Source: Exiguobacterium undae DSM 14481 (GTDB lineage Bacteria > Bacillota > Bacilli > Exiguobacteriales > Exiguobacteriaceae). Taken from it: a stretch of 64,000 nucleotides of DNA. Below, in pieces: positions 7,325-16,550 of this stretch. The number at the start of each line of letters is the position of its first letter. Position 1 is the first letter of the stretch. Position numbers and translations under genes: made by a program. The stretch spans positions 114,894-178,893 of the forward strand of contig NZ_KK211187.1 in assembly GCF_000620805.1 (NCBI RefSeq), written 5' to 3'. The notes below the pieces were generated by a model. It did no database searches and was not told the DNA's origin. It was given only the letters and a program-made list of their open reading frames with translations.

Positions 7325-8431
7325 ATGGGACAGGATTATCAGCAATTGGTCGATCGGTTAGCAGAAAAAACGACTGGTGAACTGCAAGATGGTGTTGAAG
7401 TCGTCATCAAATCGGTACCGGACCGGAGGGAAAGCGGCGTACTTGATCCGCGCGTTTTGGAAGTCAAGATGCAGCAACAACATGACAGTTCGCCGGCAGC
7501 ACCGTTTTCGCTCGAAGCGGCGCGGGCCGGGATGGGTTGGGTCAATACCGATCTGACGACGACACCGATTACGACAGAAGCGATTGAGATTCCGAGTCCT
7601 GAGCAACCGATTCCGGCACGGATTTACCGTCCACGATCGACGGAACCGTTACCGGCAGTGGTCTACTTTCACGGCGGCGGCTTTTTCGGCGGGACACTTG
7701 ATCCGGTCGAGTATCCTTGCCGGTTGCTGGCAGAACGGGCCAATGTCGTCGTCATTTCGATTGATTACCGGCTCGCACCGGAACATCCATTTCCGGCCGG
7801 TCTGAACGATTGTTTCGCGGCTGTCACATGGATCTATGAACAAGCGGAAGCACTCGGCATTAACCACGCACAACTGGCTGTCGCCGGCGACAGTGCCGGC
7901 GGAAACTTAGCGACCGTTTGTGCCCTGCTTGACCGCGAACAACAGACAAAGATGATCCAGTACCAAGTCCTGCTCTATCCGGTCGTCAATCTTGCCGCTT
8001 TGCCGACGGATGATTTCAAGTGGCGTCTTGACGCCTACGAAATGAACGAGAATCGGGAGTTGCTTGAAGGGATCGTTACGGCTCTTGCAGACACAGATGG
8101 CTTGTTGAACCGGTTATACCTGCAAGGAACGACGGATGTGCAGGATCCACATGTTTCGCCACTCTTCAGCGACAAGCTGGCAGGACTGCCGGAGGCGCTG
8201 ATCATCACGGCGGAATATGATTATCTTCGTCTCGAAGGCGAAGCGTACGGGCGGAAACTCGCGCGGGTCGGCGTCAAAACTAAACGGATTCAGTATAACG
8301 GCATGGATCATGCCTTCATCGAAAAACTTGGACAGTATCCGCAAGCGGAAGATTGCATCACAGAAATTGCGAACGGTCTTCAGAATCGGTTTGCGGCAAT
8401 GAAATCTGATACGAACACTATAGGGGGATAA
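7325..8431 (+). CDS. Alpha/beta hydrolase, HSL-type carboxylesterase
   Basis: A 368-residue soluble esterase of the hormone-sensitive-lipase (family IV) group. Seen: HGGG oxyanion motif at 116-119, nucleophile Ser190 in GDSAGG, a DYRLAPEHPFPAG segment typical of the group, the acid residue in ITAEYDYLR and the histidine in GMDHAF. It would hydrolyse acyl or acetyl esters. ATG 7325 follows aaaggaggcag. The GH3 glycosidase starts 4 bp after its stop, so the pair may deacetylate and then hydrolyse plant oligosaccharides (inference). Upstream cre-like sites suggest catabolite repression. Confidence 0.88.
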   Translation: MGQDYQQLVDRLAEKTTGELQDGVEVVIKSVPDRRESGVLDPRVLEVKMQQQHDSSPAAPFSLEAARAGMGWVNTDLTTTPITTEAIEIPSPEQPIPARIYRPRSTEPLPAVVYFHGGGFFGGTLDPVEYPCRLLAERANVVVISIDYRLAPEHPFPAGLNDCFAAVTWIYEQAEALGINHAQLAVAGDSAGGNLATVCALLDREQQTKMIQYQVLLYPVVNLAALPTDDFKWRLDAYEMNENRELLEGIVTALADTDGLLNRLYLQGTTDVQDPHVSPLFSDKLAGLPEALIITAEYDYLRLEGEAYGRKLARVGVKTKRIQYNGMDHAFIEKLGQYPQAEDCITEIANGLQNRFAAMKSDTNTIGG

Positions 8432-8435
8432 GCAG

Positions 8436-11210
8436 ATGACGACTTATACATTAGATTGGAACGCTTATACGGCACTGGCCCGGAAGACGGTCGCAGAAGG
8501 GGCAGTCCTGTTGAAAAATGACAAGCAGACGTTGCCGCTTTCAGCAGGGACGACAATCTCAGTTTTCGGACGCAATCAGTTTAACTATTATAAAAGCGGA
8601 ACGGGATCGGGTGGGATGGTCAACGTATCGCACGTGACAAGTCCACTCGAAGCTCTGCAACAACATCCGGATCTGACCGTGAACCAGTCGTTGCTCGATG
8701 TTTACGAAGCCTGGCTGCAGGATCATCCGTTTGATAAAGGCGAAGGCTGGGCGGCGGAACCCTGGTCGCAGGAAGAAATGCCGGTCACGGACGAAGTCGT
8801 CGCTCAAGCGGCGGGGCAGTCGGATGTCGCGATCGTTATGATCGGTCGGACGGCCGGTGAAGACCGTGATAATACGGCAGACCCGGGCAGTTACCTGCTG
8901 ACGGACGTCGAATTAACCTTGATCGAAAAAGTCTCACAGGCGTTCCCGAAGACCGTTGTCTTGTTAAACGTCGGCAATGTCATCGACATGCAGTGGGCGC
9001 TTGATTTTGATCCGAGTGCGATTTTGTATGCGTGGCAAGGCGGGATGGAAGGCGGAAATGCCTTGATTGATCTCTTGACGGGAGCAATCACACCATCCGG
9101 AAAACTGCCGGATACGATTGCCCGTTCACTCGACGCGTATCCGTCGACGCCGTACTTCGGTCACGAAGACCGGGCGATTTACAAGGAAGACATCTACGTC
9201 GGGTACCGCTACTTCGAGACGTTTGCGAAAGACGACGTCCTGTATCCGTTTGGGTTTGGTTTATCCTATACGACGTTTGATGTCGCGACGGAAACGATCG
9301 ACATGACGGAGCAACAGGTCACATTGACCGTCACCGTCACGAATACAGGGACACGCAGCGGGAAAGAAGTTGTCCAGGTGTATCTCGAGAAACCACAGGG
9401 ACAACTCGGCAATCCGGCACGCGGACTCGTGACGTTCGCGAAGACACAACAGCTGGAACCGGGTCAACAGGAGACGGTAACGTTGACGGTACCGCTGACG
9501 GAATACGCGAGCTACGATGATGCCGGTGTGACGGGGCATAAATCGTCTTACGTCATCGAAGCGGGAGCGTATCATCTGTACGTCGGCACGGACGTCCGGA
9601 CCGCGGCGCACGTGGCGACACAAACGATCGACACGTTACGTGTCACCGAGACGTTAAGCGAAAACATGGCACCGGTCACGGCGTTTGACCGTCTGAAGCC
9701 ACACAAGACGGAAACCGGTTATGACGTCACGTACGAAGCGACACCGCTGCGGACGATCGATCCGGAAGCCCGCCGCCTCGCCGAACGTCCTGCCGCGCGA
9801 CTGTCTTCGGAAGATCAAGGTCTGACACTGAAGGATGTCTACGAAGGCAACACGTCCCTCGACGTGTTCCTCGATCAATTGACGGATGAGGATCTGGCAG
9901 CGATCGTTCGCGGCGAGGGGATGAACTCACCGCGCGTCACACCGGGAACAGCAGCTGCCTTTGGCGGCGTGACCGACCGGCTGACAGCATTCGGCATTCC
10001 GGCGGCCTGCTGTGCTGACGGTCCGTCCGGGATTCGGATGGACATCGGAACCAAAGCCTTTTCGCTTCCGAACGGGACGCTTGTCGCGTCAACGTTCAAC
10101 GTCGAGTTGGTGGCTGACTTATTTGAGATGACAGGGCTCGAACTCCGGAAAAACGGCATCGATACGTTGCTTGGACCGGGGATGAACATCCATCGTCATC
10201 CGCTCAACGGACGAAACTTTGAGTACTTCTCGGAAGATCCTCATCTGACCGGGATGATGGCCGTCGCCCAGCTCGACGGGATGCACCGGGTCGGTGTGAC
10301 GGGAACGCTCAAACACTTAAGTGCCAACAATCAGGAATTCCATCGTCATGATCTCGATTCGATTGTCTCGGAACGGGCCTTGCGGGAAATTTATCTAAAA
10401 GGATTTGAGCACGCCGTCAAACGGGGACAGGCGTATGCGATCATGACGACATACGGTGCCGTCAACGGGCTCTGGACGGCTGGATTGTACGATCAAAACA
10501 CCCGGATTCTCCGTGACGAGTGGGGCTTTGACGGTGTCGTCATGACCGACTGGTGGGCAAAAATCAATGCCGAAGGAACGGAAGCCAACCGGCAACAGAC
10601 AGCGACGATGGTTCGTTCGCAAAATGACCTGTACATGGTCGTTGGAGAACCGGGGGCGAATCCGTTTGAGGATGATACGCTGTCATCGCTTGCGGACGGT
10701 ACGTTGACACGGGCAGAGTTGTTGCGGAGTGCGGCGAACATCTGTCAGTTCATCCTGCGGTCACCGGTCATGGAGCGGACGCTTGGTCAGGGAGCGACAG
10801 TCGATGTCACCGGATTACCGGAAGAGGCAGATGATCTGAACGAACAGGCCGTGACGCATCAGCAACTTCAAAGCGGTGTCCCGATCGTGTTTGATGAACT
10901 CGACACGTCGACCGGAAGCAGTCATGTCTTTGCCGTGACGGCGGAAGAAACCGGGATGTATCACGTCACGTTTGAAGCACGGTCGTATGCCGGTGAACTG
11001 GCACAGATGCCGGTGACATTGTTTGCGAACAATATGCCGGTCGCGACGTTTACGTTCAACGGGACAAACGGCGAATGGGTGACACAGACAAAAGACGTCT
11101 TCGTCTTTAATCCACACAACTACTTCAAGCTGTACTTTGCGCTCGGAGGGCTTGAACTCAAGAACATCACCTTTACGTTAACGGAATCGTTCCATATGAA
11201 AAACGGATAA
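8436..11210 (+). CDS. Glycoside hydrolase family 3, permuted domain order
   Basis: A 924-residue intracellular beta-glycosidase with no signal peptide. The domain order is reversed relative to most GH3 enzymes. The alpha/beta sandwich domain comes first (about 15-270, with a GEDRD segment at Glu142 as likely acid/base). It is followed by a fibronectin-like domain (about 290-390), then the TIM-barrel domain (about 465-770) with GPGMNIHRHPLNGRNFEYFSEDP near 578, KHLSANN near 625 and nucleophile Asp705 in VVMTDWW. A further beta-rich C-terminal domain (about 800-920) resembles a carbohydrate-binding module. Such permuted GH3 proteins are known from rumen bacteria; the substrate could be glucosides or xylosides. 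Confidence 0.9.
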   Translation: MTTYTLDWNAYTALARKTVAEGAVLLKNDKQTLPLSAGTTISVFGRNQFNYYKSGTGSGGMVNVSHVTSPLEALQQHPDLTVNQSLLDVYEAWLQDHPFDKGEGWAAEPWSQEEMPVTDEVVAQAAGQSDVAIVMIGRTAGEDRDNTADPGSYLLTDVELTLIEKVSQAFPKTVVLLNVGNVIDMQWALDFDPSAILYAWQGGMEGGNALIDLLTGAITPSGKLPDTIARSLDAYPSTPYFGHEDRAIYKEDIYVGYRYFETFAKDDVLYPFGFGLSYTTFDVATETIDMTEQQVTLTVTVTNTGTRSGKEVVQVYLEKPQGQLGNPARGLVTFAKTQQLEPGQQETVTLTVPLTEYASYDDAGVTGHKSSYVIEAGAYHLYVGTDVRTAAHVATQTIDTLRVTETLSENMAPVTAFDRLKPHKTETGYDVTYEATPLRTIDPEARRLAERPAARLSSEDQGLTLKDVYEGNTSLDVFLDQLTDEDLAAIVRGEGMNSPRVTPGTAAAFGGVTDRLTAFGIPAACCADGPSGIRMDIGTKAFSLPNGTLVASTFNVELVADLFEMTGLELRKNGIDTLLGPGMNIHRHPLNGRNFEYFSEDPHLTGMMAVAQLDGMHRVGVTGTLKHLSANNQEFHRHDLDSIVSERALREIYLKGFEHAVKRGQAYAIMTTYGAVNGLWTAGLYDQNTRILRDEWGFDGVVMTDWWAKINAEGTEANRQQTATMVRSQNDLYMVVGEPGANPFEDDTLSSLADGTLTRAELLRSAANICQFILRSPVMERTLGQGATVDVTGLPEEADDLNEQAVTHQQLQSGVPIVFDELDTSTGSSHVFAVTAEETGMYHVTFEARSYAGELAQMPVTLFANNMPVATFTFNGTNGEWVTQTKDVFVFNPHNYFKLYFALGGLELKNITFTLTESFHMKNG

Positions 11211-11243
11211 TCACATCATAGAAAATTTAAAAAAGTGTATGAA

Positions 11244-11283
11244 AAAAGAGAGAAGCGATGTTCAAGCCGCTTCTCTCTTTTGG
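11244..11283 (+). terminator. Terminator after GH3 gene (also faces dus)
   Basis: 14-bp stem AAAAGAGAGAAGCG with CGCTTCTCTCTTTT; runs of A and T on both sides make it usable in both directions. Confidence 0.85.
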
Positions 11284-11298
11284 TGTCTCTATTTTTTC

Positions 11299-12294
11299 TT
11301 AAATCGAAAACGAATTGACGGCATGAATGCCTTCTTGTTCGACGAACTCATCGAGGAGCGCCCGAACATCATCCGTTGAATTCGTGTCCATCAAACGGGC
11401 ACGCAATTCGCTGGCACCGCGGAAACCACGGACATAAATCTTGAAGAACCGGCGGAGCGGCTTGAAGAGGCGGGGTTCGAATTCCGCTGAATATTGATCG
11501 TGCAGGTCGAGTTGCAGACGCAACAGACCCAACAATTCTTCGCTCGAGTGCTCTTTCTTTTCGACTTCAAAGGCAAACGGGTTATGGAAAATGCCGCGGC
11601 CGATCATGACGCCGTCGACACCGTACTGCTCGACGAGTTCAAGCCCGTGTTGTCGGTCGTTGATGTCGCCGTTGATCGTCAAGAGGGTTTGCGGTGCGAC
11701 TTCATCCCGAAGTTTCTTGATTTCCGGAATCAGTTCGAAGTGAGCCGGGACCGCACTCATTTCTTTACGCGTCCGCAGGTGAATCGAGAGGTTGGCGATA
11801 TCCTGTTCGAGAATGTGGCGTAACCAGTCGTGCCACTCCTCGACTTTTGAATAGCCGAGACGTGTCTTGACGCTGACCGGCAGACCGCCGGCTTTTGCTG
11901 CCTGAATCAGTTCAGCGGCGACATCGGGACGGTTGATCAGTCCTGATCCTTTTCCGTTGACGGCAACGTTTTGCACCGGACAGCCCATGTTGATATCGAT
12001 GCCTTTAAAGCCCATTTCCGCCATCCCGATACTCATCTCACGGAAATATTCCGGCTTGTCGCCCCAAATGTGGGCGACCATCGGCTGTTCATCTTCGGTG
12101 AACTCGAGTCGTCCGCGGACACTCTGTTTACCTTTCGGATGACAGTAACTTTCCGTATTCGTAAATTCAGTAAAGAAGACATCCGGTCGCGCTGCTTTCG
12201 CAACGACGTGACGGAAGACGACATCGGTGACATCTTCCATTGGTGCAAGTACAAAAAATGGTCGTGGCAGGTCCTGCCAAAAGTTGTTTTTCAT
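11299..12294 (-). CDS. tRNA-dihydrouridine synthase
   Basis: FMN-dependent Dus enzyme of 331 residues, reducing uridine to dihydrouridine in tRNA D-loops with NADPH. Seen: [13 protein letters not shown] at the start of the TIM barrel, the catalytic Cys105 in [27 protein letters not shown] phosphate loop and [19 protein letters not shown] near the FMN phosphate site, then a helical C-terminal RNA-binding domain. ATG 12294 is preferred (MKNNFWQ, with aaggaaaggg upstream); a TTG at 12336 would add 14 residues. The subfamily (target position) cannot be read with certainty. Confidence 0.9.
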   Translation of the reverse strand: MKNNFWQDLPRPFFVLAPMEDVTDVVFRHVVAKAARPDVFFTEFTNTESYCHPKGKQSVRGRLEFTEDEQPMVAHIWGDKPEYFREMSIGMAEMGFKGIDINMGCPVQNVAVNGKGSGLINRPDVAAELIQAAKAGGLPVSVKTRLGYSKVEEWHDWLRHILEQDIANLSIHLRTRKEMSAVPAHFELIPEIKKLRDEVAPQTLLTINGDINDRQHGLELVEQYGVDGVMIGRGIFHNPFAFEVEKKEHSSEELLGLLRLQLDLHDQYSAEFEPRLFKPLRRFFKIYVRGFRGASELRARLMDTNSTDDVRALLDEFVEQEGIHAVNSFSI

Positions 12295-12518
12295 CGTATA
12301 TAAAACCCTTTCCTTAAGGTAATTCGTTTTGCTCAATTAAAATTTCATCAACTATATACTTTAAGCGTATTGAACAAAAAGTGCAAGGAGACAAGCTTTG
12401 CAGGCGGGAATATTGAAGCCGTTTGTCGAAACCAGATAAAGGAAGTCAGGGATGAATCTTTTAGTCCGTTCATATCGTAATAGGTGTAACACAGTCGCCA
12501 GGAAAGGATGAGATCTCC

Positions 12519-13004
12519 ATGCATACACTGTACATGAAACAAAAAGCACTCAGTTTACGAGGTCGTTTTTCGATTAAGAATGAACAGGAGCAGGATCGGT
12601 ATCTCGTCGAAGGCAGCTTCATGAAAATTCCGAAGTCGTTTTCGATTACGACGACGGACGGAGAAGAAATTGCGACGATCACGAAAAAAACATTCAGTTT
12701 AAGACCGAAGTTTTTTGTTGAGGTCGAGGGACAAACGATGACGATCGAAAAGGAATTTTCATTGTTCAAAGCCCGTTATACGATTGACGCAGCCGGAATC
12801 GAGATTGACGGAAACTGGTGGGACATGGATTTCCAAGTCAAGCGGCAAGGCGAAGTCGTCGGGCAGGTTGAGAAAAAGTGGTTGTCGTTTGGCGACAGCT
12901 ACGAAATTCAGGTGATTGATGCCGCGATGGAGACGATTCTGATTGCACTCGTCGTTGCGATTGATTGTGTGAAGGCAGACGATGCGGCAAACGCATCGTC
13001 TTAA
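12519..13004 (+). CDS. LURP-one-related (YxjI-like) protein 1
   Basis: A 161-residue protein built of repeated short beta strands around a C-terminal helix, as in the tubby-like LOR fold: MKQKALSLRGRFSIKNE, SFMKIPKSFSITTTDGEEIATITKK, FEVEG-type strands, and the closing helix AMETILIALVVAIDCVKAD. The family may bind phospholipid or a small ligand; its role in bacteria is not established. The ribosome site aaaggatgag precedes ATG. A second LOR paralog and a Nudix gene follow closely in one operon. Confidence 0.82.
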   Translation: MHTLYMKQKALSLRGRFSIKNEQEQDRYLVEGSFMKIPKSFSITTTDGEEIATITKKTFSLRPKFFVEVEGQTMTIEKEFSLFKARYTIDAAGIEIDGNWWDMDFQVKRQGEVVGQVEKKWLSFGDSYEIQVIDAAMETILIALVVAIDCVKADDAANASS

Positions 13005-13021
13005 CAGAACAGGAGAGAAGC

Positions 13022-13531
13022 ATGAAATCACTTTTGATGAACCAGACGATGGATTTGAACCGACGTTTTACGATCCAAAACGAAGCCGGACACGTCACGC
13101 ATGAAGTGACCGGACAGTTGTTGCAAATGCAGAAAAACTGGCAACTCGTACAGGAAGAAGCCGAGATCGGCCGCGTGACGAAACAGACGTTCAGCATGTT
13201 GCCGCATATCCTGGTGGAAGTGGACGGGCGTGTCGTTGCGACCATTCAAAAAACTGGATTCTTGATGTTTGCGGATTACCGGATTGACAGCCGGGATCTG
13301 CAAATCGATATCAACTGGGCGACGATGACGTTCAGTGTCACGTATCAAGGAAACAAAATCGGGCAAGGCAAAAGACGGTGGGTCCGTTTCGGAAAACAGT
13401 ACGAACTGACACTGCTGGATGAAGCGTCGGAGACACTGTTTTTAAGTGTCGTGCTCGGACTCGATCGGGCGAAAGCAGACAAAACAGTCGCAACGCTCTT
13501 TTCGGATAATTGGTCAGGAGGGAAGAAGTAA
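13022..13531 (+). CDS. LURP-one-related (YxjI-like) protein 2
   Basis: Paralog of the preceding gene, 169 residues, with the same strand order: MNQTMDLNRRFTIQNEAG, LLQMQKNWQLVQEEAEIGRVTKQ, HILVEVDGRVVATIQK, and the C-terminal helix EASETLFLSVVLGLDRAKAD. Start ATG 13022 follows aggagag; the longer ORF from 12965 overlaps the first paralog and lacks a ribosome site. The gap to paralog 1 is 17 bp, and the Nudix ATG follows the stop directly. The two copies differ clearly in sequence, so the duplication is old. Confidence 0.8.
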   Translation: MKSLLMNQTMDLNRRFTIQNEAGHVTHEVTGQLLQMQKNWQLVQEEAEIGRVTKQTFSMLPHILVEVDGRVVATIQKTGFLMFADYRIDSRDLQIDINWATMTFSVTYQGNKIGQGKRRWVRFGKQYELTLLDEASETLFLSVVLGLDRAKADKTVATLFSDNWSGGKK

Positions 13532-14050
13532 ATGGAACGATGGGATATCTATACGGCAGACCGCGAGAAAACAGGACGGACCTGGCCGCGTGGAACAGAA
13601 TTAAAAGATGGCGATTATCGTTTGGCTGTGCACGTTTGTCTTTTTAACGAACAGGGACAGATGTTGATTCAGCAACGCCAGCCGTTCAAAGAGGGCTGGT
13701 CCAACATGTGGGATCTCAGCGTCGGTGGCAGTGCGACAACAGGCGATACGAGTCAAACGGCGGCGGAACGTGAATTGTTTGAAGAACTCGGATTGTCCCT
13801 GTCGTTCGCCGGACGGCGTCCGCAGTTGACAGTTCCGTTTGAAGACGGGTTTGACGACTATTACTTAACCGAAACAGACGTTGATCTGACGACCCTGACG
13901 TTACAGGAAGAAGAAGTCCAAGCCGTCAAGTGGGCGACGGAAGACGACATCATTGCTGGCATACGGGAAGGAACGTTCATTTCGTACCATGAACCGTTGA
14001 TCCGGTTGCTGTTCATCTTACGGCATCAATATGGTGCCCATCAAAAATAA
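13532..14050 (+). CDS. Nudix hydrolase (isopentenyl-diphosphate-isomerase-like)
   Basis: A 172-residue Nudix protein. The Nudix box reads G-rich loop then AAERELFEELGL; the upstream box glutamate is replaced by Asp (GDTSQTAAERELFEELGL). The AVHVCLFNEQGQMLIQQRQPFKEGWSNMWDLSVGG segment resembles IPP isomerase type I and YfcD-like Nudix proteins, which act on nucleotide or isoprenoid diphosphates. Substrate not determinable. Its ATG follows the stop of LOR protein 2 immediately, so it is translationally coupled in the LOR operon. Confidence 0.85.
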   Translation: MERWDIYTADREKTGRTWPRGTELKDGDYRLAVHVCLFNEQGQMLIQQRQPFKEGWSNMWDLSVGGSATTGDTSQTAAERELFEELGLSLSFAGRRPQLTVPFEDGFDDYYLTETDVDLTTLTLQEEEVQAVKWATEDDIIAGIREGTFISYHEPLIRLLFILRHQYGAHQK

Positions 14051-14089
14051 AACAACCCCCAGGTCGCGAGCGACTTGGGGGTTGTTTTT
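14049..14089. terminator. Bidirectional terminator between Nudix and MFS genes
   Basis: Stem AACAACCCCCAGGTCG with CGACTTGGGGGTTGTT (one G-U), flanked by A and T runs; it serves both convergent genes. Confidence 0.88.
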
Positions 14090-14093
14090 GGGA

Positions 14094-15338
14094 TTAGGCT
14101 GTTTTTTTCGAAGCCGGCACCGTTTGTTTTGGTTTGGTCTCCGGTAAAAAGAAACTGAACAGGAGGTATGTCGAACAGCAAAGGAAAAAGACGACCATCG
14201 AAGCCATGTATCCCATCTGTCCGAGCGTATAGCTCCAAAGAATCGTAAAGATTGTCTGTGTGGCGTACGCAATTGCCCAAAAGAGACCAAATAAGACGGT
14301 AATCTTTTGCGGGGTCATGCCTTTCATCTCGTGTGCGAGATTCATGAAAATCGGATACTGAATGTACATCGCAAATCCGGAAACGAAGGCAAAGACATAC
14401 GAAACGAGTGGCGAGATATTGCCGAACGCGACCGTGATGATAAAACTGCCGATCATGATCAGCCCGCTGGTCAGGAGAATCGGTTTTCGCGGTGTCCCGC
14501 GGCTGCCGATTTTCAGACCAACAAAGGTCCCGATGATCCCGGCACCGGATACAAGCAGATTGACGAGCGATCCGTTTAATTCGGTATAGGTGTCAAATAC
14601 CGGTTTGAGTCCGACGAGCGACAGAATGTAGAGCGTTAAGAAACCGCCGAACGCCAACGCATATTTCCATAAGAAGCTGTCTTTGATCGCATCTTTGTAA
14701 CCGTAAGCCGTGACGACTTCGTTTTGATCACTTGCCGTATTCAAGTCGAATTCTTCACTGAAGATCAACCAGGCGAGGAACAGGACGGCTGTCAAAGCAG
14801 CAAAAATCGTCAATGTCAGTTGCCAGTTGTTCGTGAATTGTGTCGCGAAAAATGTGAACAGCAAGGAAACGACGAACGCTCCGACATTGTAAGATACCGT
14901 ATTGAGTGCATTGATCCGCAGTTTTTCCGTCGGATCACTGATGTAGCGGGTGACGACCGGATTCATGTAGACGATGACCATCGAGCCACCAAGACCCATG
15001 ATCATCCGGGCTGCCGTATACGCCCAGTAGTTCGGCAGATAGATGGCGACGATCGACATCATCAGGAACAACAGGGCAAGCATCGGTGCTTTTTTGGGTC
15101 CAAGTTTCATCAGGATGAGTGCGGCCAAGATGTTCGCGAAGACACGTGCCGTCGTGATCGAATAGTTGACGAGTTGTGAAATCAACGGATCGACGGTCCG
15201 GTCACCGAAAAAATGGGCCGTGATTTGTGGTGTCAAGGAAGACCCGGCGACCCAGTTCATGGCGAACGTCGCATATGCGAACCAGAGAACGGCCATCATC
15301 AAGTACCCTTTACGTGCGTGATTAGATTGTGTAGACAT
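14094..15338 (-). CDS. Major facilitator superfamily transporter
   Basis: A 414-residue protein with about 12 hydrophobic segments. Loop 2-3 motif region appears as LILMKLGPKKAPML, and RMIMGLGGSMVIVYMNPVVTRY corresponds to TM4-5. The central charged loop around FSEEFDLNTASDQNEV separates the two halves. It resembles anion/cyanate-type (CynX/NarK-like) MFS permeases, but substrate is not readable. RBS gaaggggt precedes the ATG. Upstream DNA carries two dyads, at 15362-15389 and 15457-15473. Confidence 0.85.
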   Translation of the reverse strand: MSTQSNHARKGYLMMAVLWFAYATFAMNWVAGSSLTPQITAHFFGDRTVDPLISQLVNYSITTARVFANILAALILMKLGPKKAPMLALLFLMMSIVAIYLPNYWAYTAARMIMGLGGSMVIVYMNPVVTRYISDPTEKLRINALNTVSYNVGAFVVSLLFTFFATQFTNNWQLTLTIFAALTAVLFLAWLIFSEEFDLNTASDQNEVVTAYGYKDAIKDSFLWKYALAFGGFLTLYILSLVGLKPVFDTYTELNGSLVNLLVSGAGIIGTFVGLKIGSRGTPRKPILLTSGLIMIGSFIITVAFGNISPLVSYVFAFVSGFAMYIQYPIFMNLAHEMKGMTPQKITVLFGLFWAIAYATQTIFTILWSYTLGQMGYMASMVVFFLCCSTYLLFSFFLPETKPKQTVPASKKTA

Positions 15339-15456
15339 AAGATACCCCTTCTTTTCCTAAGCCGAATCTCCCGGTAGACGGGGATTCGAACTACTTCACT
15401 TTGTTATCAATTCGTTAAATGTAGCGGAGTTCGAAGGGGAAGTAAAATAGATAATT

Positions 15457-15473
15457 CTTATGTTTTCCATAAG
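15457..15473. promoter_or_regulatory. Dyad in the MFS gene upstream region
   Basis: CTTATG and CATAAG arms with a 5-bp centre. It lies about 120 bp upstream of the MFS start in a plausible promoter region; operator role is inferred. Confidence 0.3.
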
Positions 15474-15540
15474 TTAAAAGAATAGATCGAAAGTAATCGT
15501 ATGCGTTTGTCGAATACTTGAAAAAATGTCTGTCACCTGT

Positions 15541-16095
15541 TTACGTTTTGGTTTGATGAAGCGTCATCCGTTCACAGGTCATCCCGTCGGCAGTCTGAAC
15601 GAGACGGTACACATCAGGGTTCTGCAATTGCTGCCAGTCATCAAAGCCAAAAGTCGAATCGATGGTGTGTAACAACAAAGCCATCGCGTTTCCGTGCGTG
15701 ACAAGCACCGTATGACGGGCCGGATGCAACGATGCTTCTTTCAGGACAGACGTCATCCGCTCCATCACTTCACGACTCGATTCACCGCCGGGAAAGCGGA
15801 GATCGAAATCGACGAATGTTTCTTGTAAAGCGGAACGCCACTCGCTTAATGGCGAGGTGCTGAGGATTCGTTCTTGGAGCTGATCCTCGATTTCAACCGG
15901 ACAATCATGGAGAGCGGCGACAGGTAAAATCGTTTCCTGTGCCCGGCGGAACGGACTGGATAAAATCCGGTCGACCGGGATGGTTTTGAAAAAACCGGCG
16001 AGTGCGTCTGCTTGTTTGTAACCTTGTTTCGTCAACGGAGCATCGGGTGCTTGTCCCGTTGCTTCACAATGGCGAATGACATAATATGTCTTCAC
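15541..16095 (-). CDS. Histidine phosphatase family protein
   Basis: A 184-residue phosphoglycerate-mutase-like phosphatase. The catalytic RHCEATG motif (in place of the usual RHGET/RHGEA) begins near residue 7; LSSPFRRAQET provides the second arginine and VLVTHGNAM the second histidine. The cysteine at the RHC position is uncommon but occurs in this family. GTG 16095 is chosen because AGGAGGAGGAA lies directly upstream; the longer ORF to 16152 lacks this. Substrate unknown. Confidence 0.85.
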   Translation of the reverse strand: MKTYYVIRHCEATGQAPDAPLTKQGYKQADALAGFFKTIPVDRILSSPFRRAQETILPVAALHDCPVEIEDQLQERILSTSPLSEWRSALQETFVDFDLRFPGGESSREVMERMTSVLKEASLHPARHTVLVTHGNAMALLLHTIDSTFGFDDWQQLQNPDVYRLVQTADGMTCERMTLHQTKT

Positions 16096-16202
16096 GATCA
16101 GTTCCTCCTCCTGCGGTAGTCTTTGTAGGAGACTTCTGGAAACGGCATGCAAAGTCCTGTTTCACGTTATGAAAGAAGAAATGAAAAAATGAAATAAAAC
16201 GG

Positions 16203-16231
16203 TTGACAAACGATCATAAGATTACTAGTAT
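16203..16231 (+). promoter_or_regulatory. Promoter of the glycine riboswitch-permease unit
   Basis: TTGACA at 16203-16208, a 17-bp spacer, TAGTAT at 16226-16231: a near-consensus sigma-A promoter. Confidence 0.8.
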
Positions 16232-16317
16232 TAAAAACAATTCAGGTGATTATGTCACCTCAGCAACCGAATAAAAAAAGAAAGCTATGATTGTCATGGG
16301 TCACACTATGGCAGGAG

Positions 16318-16385
16318 CAGCTTCTGGAGAGACCGTGTATACGGCGCCGAAGGGTTCACAATCTCAGGCAAAAGGACAGAAGAGT
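16318..16385 (+). ncRNA. Glycine riboswitch aptamer
   Basis: The aptamer hallmarks are present in order: GGAGAGACC, GGCGCCGAAGGG and ATCTCAGGCAAAAGGACAG, closed by a P1 stem CTTCTG/CAGAAG. Only one complete aptamer is seen; the 16245-16317 segment upstream could hold a partial partner stem. It sits between a strong promoter and an intrinsic terminator (16457-16487) ahead of an amino acid permease, so it probably controls transcription elongation. Whether glycine turns the gene on or off is not readable. Confidence 0.85.
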
Positions 16386-16456
16386 ACTGAATTTTTATTT
16401 TTTGTGTTGGCTTTGCCAAGCAAAGGATGATTATTTGCTATTCTGATGATTTTTTT

Positions 16457-16487
16457 GAGATTGGACACCCGTCCAGTCTCTTTTTTT
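16457..16487 (+). terminator. Regulatory terminator of the glycine riboswitch
   Basis: 10-bp stem GAGATTGGAC with GTCCAGTCTC (one G-U), a 4-nt loop and seven T. It stands upstream of the permease coding start. Confidence 0.85.
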
Positions 16488-16550
16488 GTTGGACTGACAG
16501 AACAGTCTGACCGGGGGAAACAGAGAGATCATCAAAGGAGGAGTTCAGGT

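Noticed and set aside
15361-15395. A possible tRNA fragment (GGGGATTCGAAC) upstream of the MFS gene
   Set aside because: The flanks do not form a T-arm or cloverleaf; it is better read as an imperfect hairpin of unknown function.
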